From Pseudooceanicola nitratireducens (GTDB lineage Bacteria > Pseudomonadota > Alphaproteobacteria > Rhodobacterales > Rhodobacteraceae), in NCBI RefSeq assembly GCF_900109195.1, contig NZ_FNZG01000002.1, forward strand, positions 690,191 through 754,190: a stretch of 64,000 nt of DNA. Reading direction: 5' to 3'. The notes beneath the pieces are model-generated. The model worked only from the letters and a program-made list of their open reading frames with translations, ran no database searches and was not told the origin of the DNA. Shown one piece after another: positions 62,486 to 64,000 of this stretch. Position 1 is the stretch's first letter. The number at the start of each line of letters is the position of its first letter. The position numbers and the translations under genes were made by a program.

Positions 62486-64000
62486 CTATTCCCCATAGGC
62501 GATGCCTTCGCGGCGCGGATCGGCCCCGCCTTCCAGCCCCTGTGGCGTCAGCGCGATGCCATGCAGGCCCGAGTTCAGGTCGCGAATCGAGGTCTTGAAC
62601 CCGCGCTCCGTCAGCTGGGCGGCGAGGGCCTCGGCCTCGGGGGTGGCCTCGATGTCATAGGTGCCGAAGCGGTTCACGGCATGGGGCAGGGCGATGGCGG
62701 TCTGGATGTCGTGGCCCTCGACCAGGTGTCGCCAGATGGTTTCCGCCACATAGCCGATGATCCGGCTGCCACCGGGCGATCCGATCACCAGAACCGGCGC
62801 GCCGTCCTTCATCACGATAGTCGGGGCCATCGACGACCGGGGGCGTTTGCCCGGCTCGACCCGGTTGGCAATGGGCACGCCGTCGCTGTGGGACCGAAAC
62901 GAGAAATCCGTCAGCTGGTTGTTCAGCAGGAAGCCCCCCGCCATGACACGCGAACCAAAGGCGTTTTCCACCGACGAGGTCATCGACAGCGCGTTGCCGT
63001 ATTGATCGACGATCGACATATGCGTGGTCGAGGGCAAGGCGCGGCCCACGTGATCGGCCCAGTTCAGCGCATGGTCGAACTCTGGCGTGCCGGGGGCGGC
63101 GTCTTCGATGGCGCGGTCGGCGCTGGCGGCCCCGGCGCGATCCTTCATGTAGTCGGGGGCCAGGAGGCCGGGCAGCGGGACGGGCACGAAATCGCTGTCG
63201 GCCAGGTACCGGCCGCGGTCGGCAAAGGCCAGGCGCGCGGCATTGCCCAGAAGCGTCAGGTCATCCAGATGCGCTTTGCTGCCGAAGGCCAGTTGCGGGT
63301 CCGAGGAGATGGCCGAGCCCGACAGGTCCCCGCCGCGATAGGCCTGCGCCGTGCCCAGGATCTGTGCCACGGTCACCCCGCCGGACGAGGGCGGGCCCAT
63401 GCCGCAGACCTCATACCCCTGGAAGGGCAGGCAGACCGGGTCGCGTTCCTTCACGGTGTAGTTCCGCATGTCCCATGGCGTCAGCAGCCCGGGCTGGATC
63501 GCCTGGTTGACGGCTGCGGTGATGGTTTCGGCCAGGGGACCTTCGTAGAAGACCTGCGCGCCGCCGGTGGCGAACTGGCGCAGGGTTTCGGCATAGGCCG
63601 GGTTTGTCAGCGTGTCGCCCGCCGCCAGCGGGGTGCCGCCGGGCAGGAAATATCCGGCGGTGGCGGGGTGCAGCATCAGCCTGTCGCGGTCAAAGCCGAT
63701 CATGGCCGCAAGCCGCGCCGAGACGGGAAACCCCTGATCGGCGGCGGTGATGGCGGGGGCCAGCAGGTCGGGCCAGGCCGAGCGTCCCCATCTTTGGTGC
63801 GCCGCGTCCATCAGGGCGGGGGTGCCCGGCACGCCAACCGACAGCCCGCCGATCACGGCGTCGAAAAAGCCCATGGGCGTGCCGTCGTCCTTCTGGAACA
63901 GGCGCGGTGTGGCCTCGGCCGGGGCGGTTTCGCGGCCGTCCAGCGTGGTCAGCATGCCGCTTTCGGCGTCGAAATAGACCAGGAACCCGCCCCCGCCCAG
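62486..64000 (-). CDS. ggt: Gamma-glutamyltransferase, 5' end cut by window edge
   Basis: Ntn hydrolase that cleaves glutathione and other gamma-glutamyl compounds, usually in the periplasm. The frame is open up to base 64000 (GGGGFLVYFDAESGMLTT), so the signal peptide and start lie outside. The autoprocessing site LPSTTHMSIVD carries the nucleophilic Thr, and SSMAPTIV and GSPGGSRIIGYV form the oxyanion and substrate sites. Confidence 0.95.
   Translation of the reverse strand: MGGGGFLVYFDAESGMLTTLDGRETAPAEATPRLFQKDDGTPMGFFDAVIGGLSVGVPGTPALMDAAHQRWGRSAWPDLLAPAITAADQGFPVSARLAAMIGFDRDRLMLHPATAGYFLPGGTPLAAGDTLTNPAYAETLRQFATGGAQVFYEGPLAETITAAVNQAIQPGLLTPWDMRNYTVKERDPVCLPFQGYEVCGMGPPSSGGVTVAQILGTAQAYRGGDLSGSAISSDPQLAFGSKAHLDDLTLLGNAARLAFADRGRYLADSDFVPVPLPGLLAPDYMKDRAGAASADRAIEDAAPGTPEFDHALNWADHVGRALPSTTHMSIVDQYGNALSMTSSVENAFGSRVMAGGFLLNNQLTDFSFRSHSDGVPIANRVEPGKRPRSSMAPTIVMKDGAPVLVIGSPGGSRIIGYVAETIWRHLVEGHDIQTAIALPHAVNRFGTYDIEATPEAEALAAQLTERGFKTSIRDLNSGLHGIALTPQGLEGGADPRREGIAYGE

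Overview
The window is a high-GC chromosomal segment from an alphaproteobacterium, most likely a member of the Rhodobacteraceae (Roseobacter group). This rests on gene content rather than a database match. It carries two ethylmalonyl-CoA pathway signature genes (ccr, ecm) and two malyl/mesaconyl-CoA enzymes, two proteins with VPLPA-type C-terminal sorting tails, GcvT-fused dimethylglycine-dehydrogenase-type oxidoreductase, and a sucCD-odhAB-lpd cluster. I see no rRNA, tRNA, CRISPR array, prophage or transposase. It reads as core chromosome.

Layout. 1-4.3 kb: pth (cut by the window edge), an SRPBCC gene and rplY on the minus strand, a short Hsp70-like gene, then a 700-base stretch with no convincing gene. 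4.3-8.9 kb: lldD, trpA and a polyprenyl diphosphate synthase (minus), then DUF2007, a TrmN6-type methyltransferase and a DUF465 gene (plus). 8.9-13.1 kb: an EamA transporter, phaB, phaA (each with a terminator) and an EAL phosphodiesterase. 13.1-19.5 kb: tlpA diverging by 21 bases from a tight argH-lipoprotein-membrane protein-lysA group and a large DUF4175 protein. 20-23.6 kb: a zinc-ribbon protein diverging from the overlapping ftsE-ftsX-plsC operon.

23.9-36.4 kb (all minus) is the TCA block: mdh, a TPR-sulfotransferase, sucC, sucD, a DUF805 gene, odhA, odhB, an unknown gene, a MAPEG gene and lpd. 37.3-40 kb holds malyl-CoA thioesterase-like and mesaconyl-CoA hydratase genes with two small genes between them. 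41.2-45.6 kb is sdhC-sdhD-sdhA-(methyltransferase)-sdhB. 45.8-53.5 kb is mixed metabolism: FAD dehydrogenase, ornithine decarboxylase with a long leader, YghU-like glutathione transferase, DUF1989, deoD and an SDR. 53.5-64 kb: a RecD-like helicase, ecm, a second VPLPA-tail protein, ccr, a dimethylglycine-dehydrogenase-type gene and ggt (cut by the window edge).

How the genes connect. phaA and phaB supply (R)-3-hydroxybutyryl-CoA for PHB or, via crotonyl-CoA, for Ccr. Ccr, Ecm, Mch and the malyl-CoA thioesterase are steps of the ethylmalonyl-CoA route, whose glyoxylate and succinyl-CoA products feed the suc/sdh/mdh genes. The most interesting non-coding signals are a pair of TGTGATCACA palindromes with 21-bp centre spacing, found at nearly the same distance upstream of both sucC and sdhC; TTGCGCAA-like boxes upstream of phaB, ecm and ccr; a dispersed multi-hairpin repeat present in six intergenic places; a 16-unit octamer array; and a 316-base leader in front of ornithine decarboxylase.
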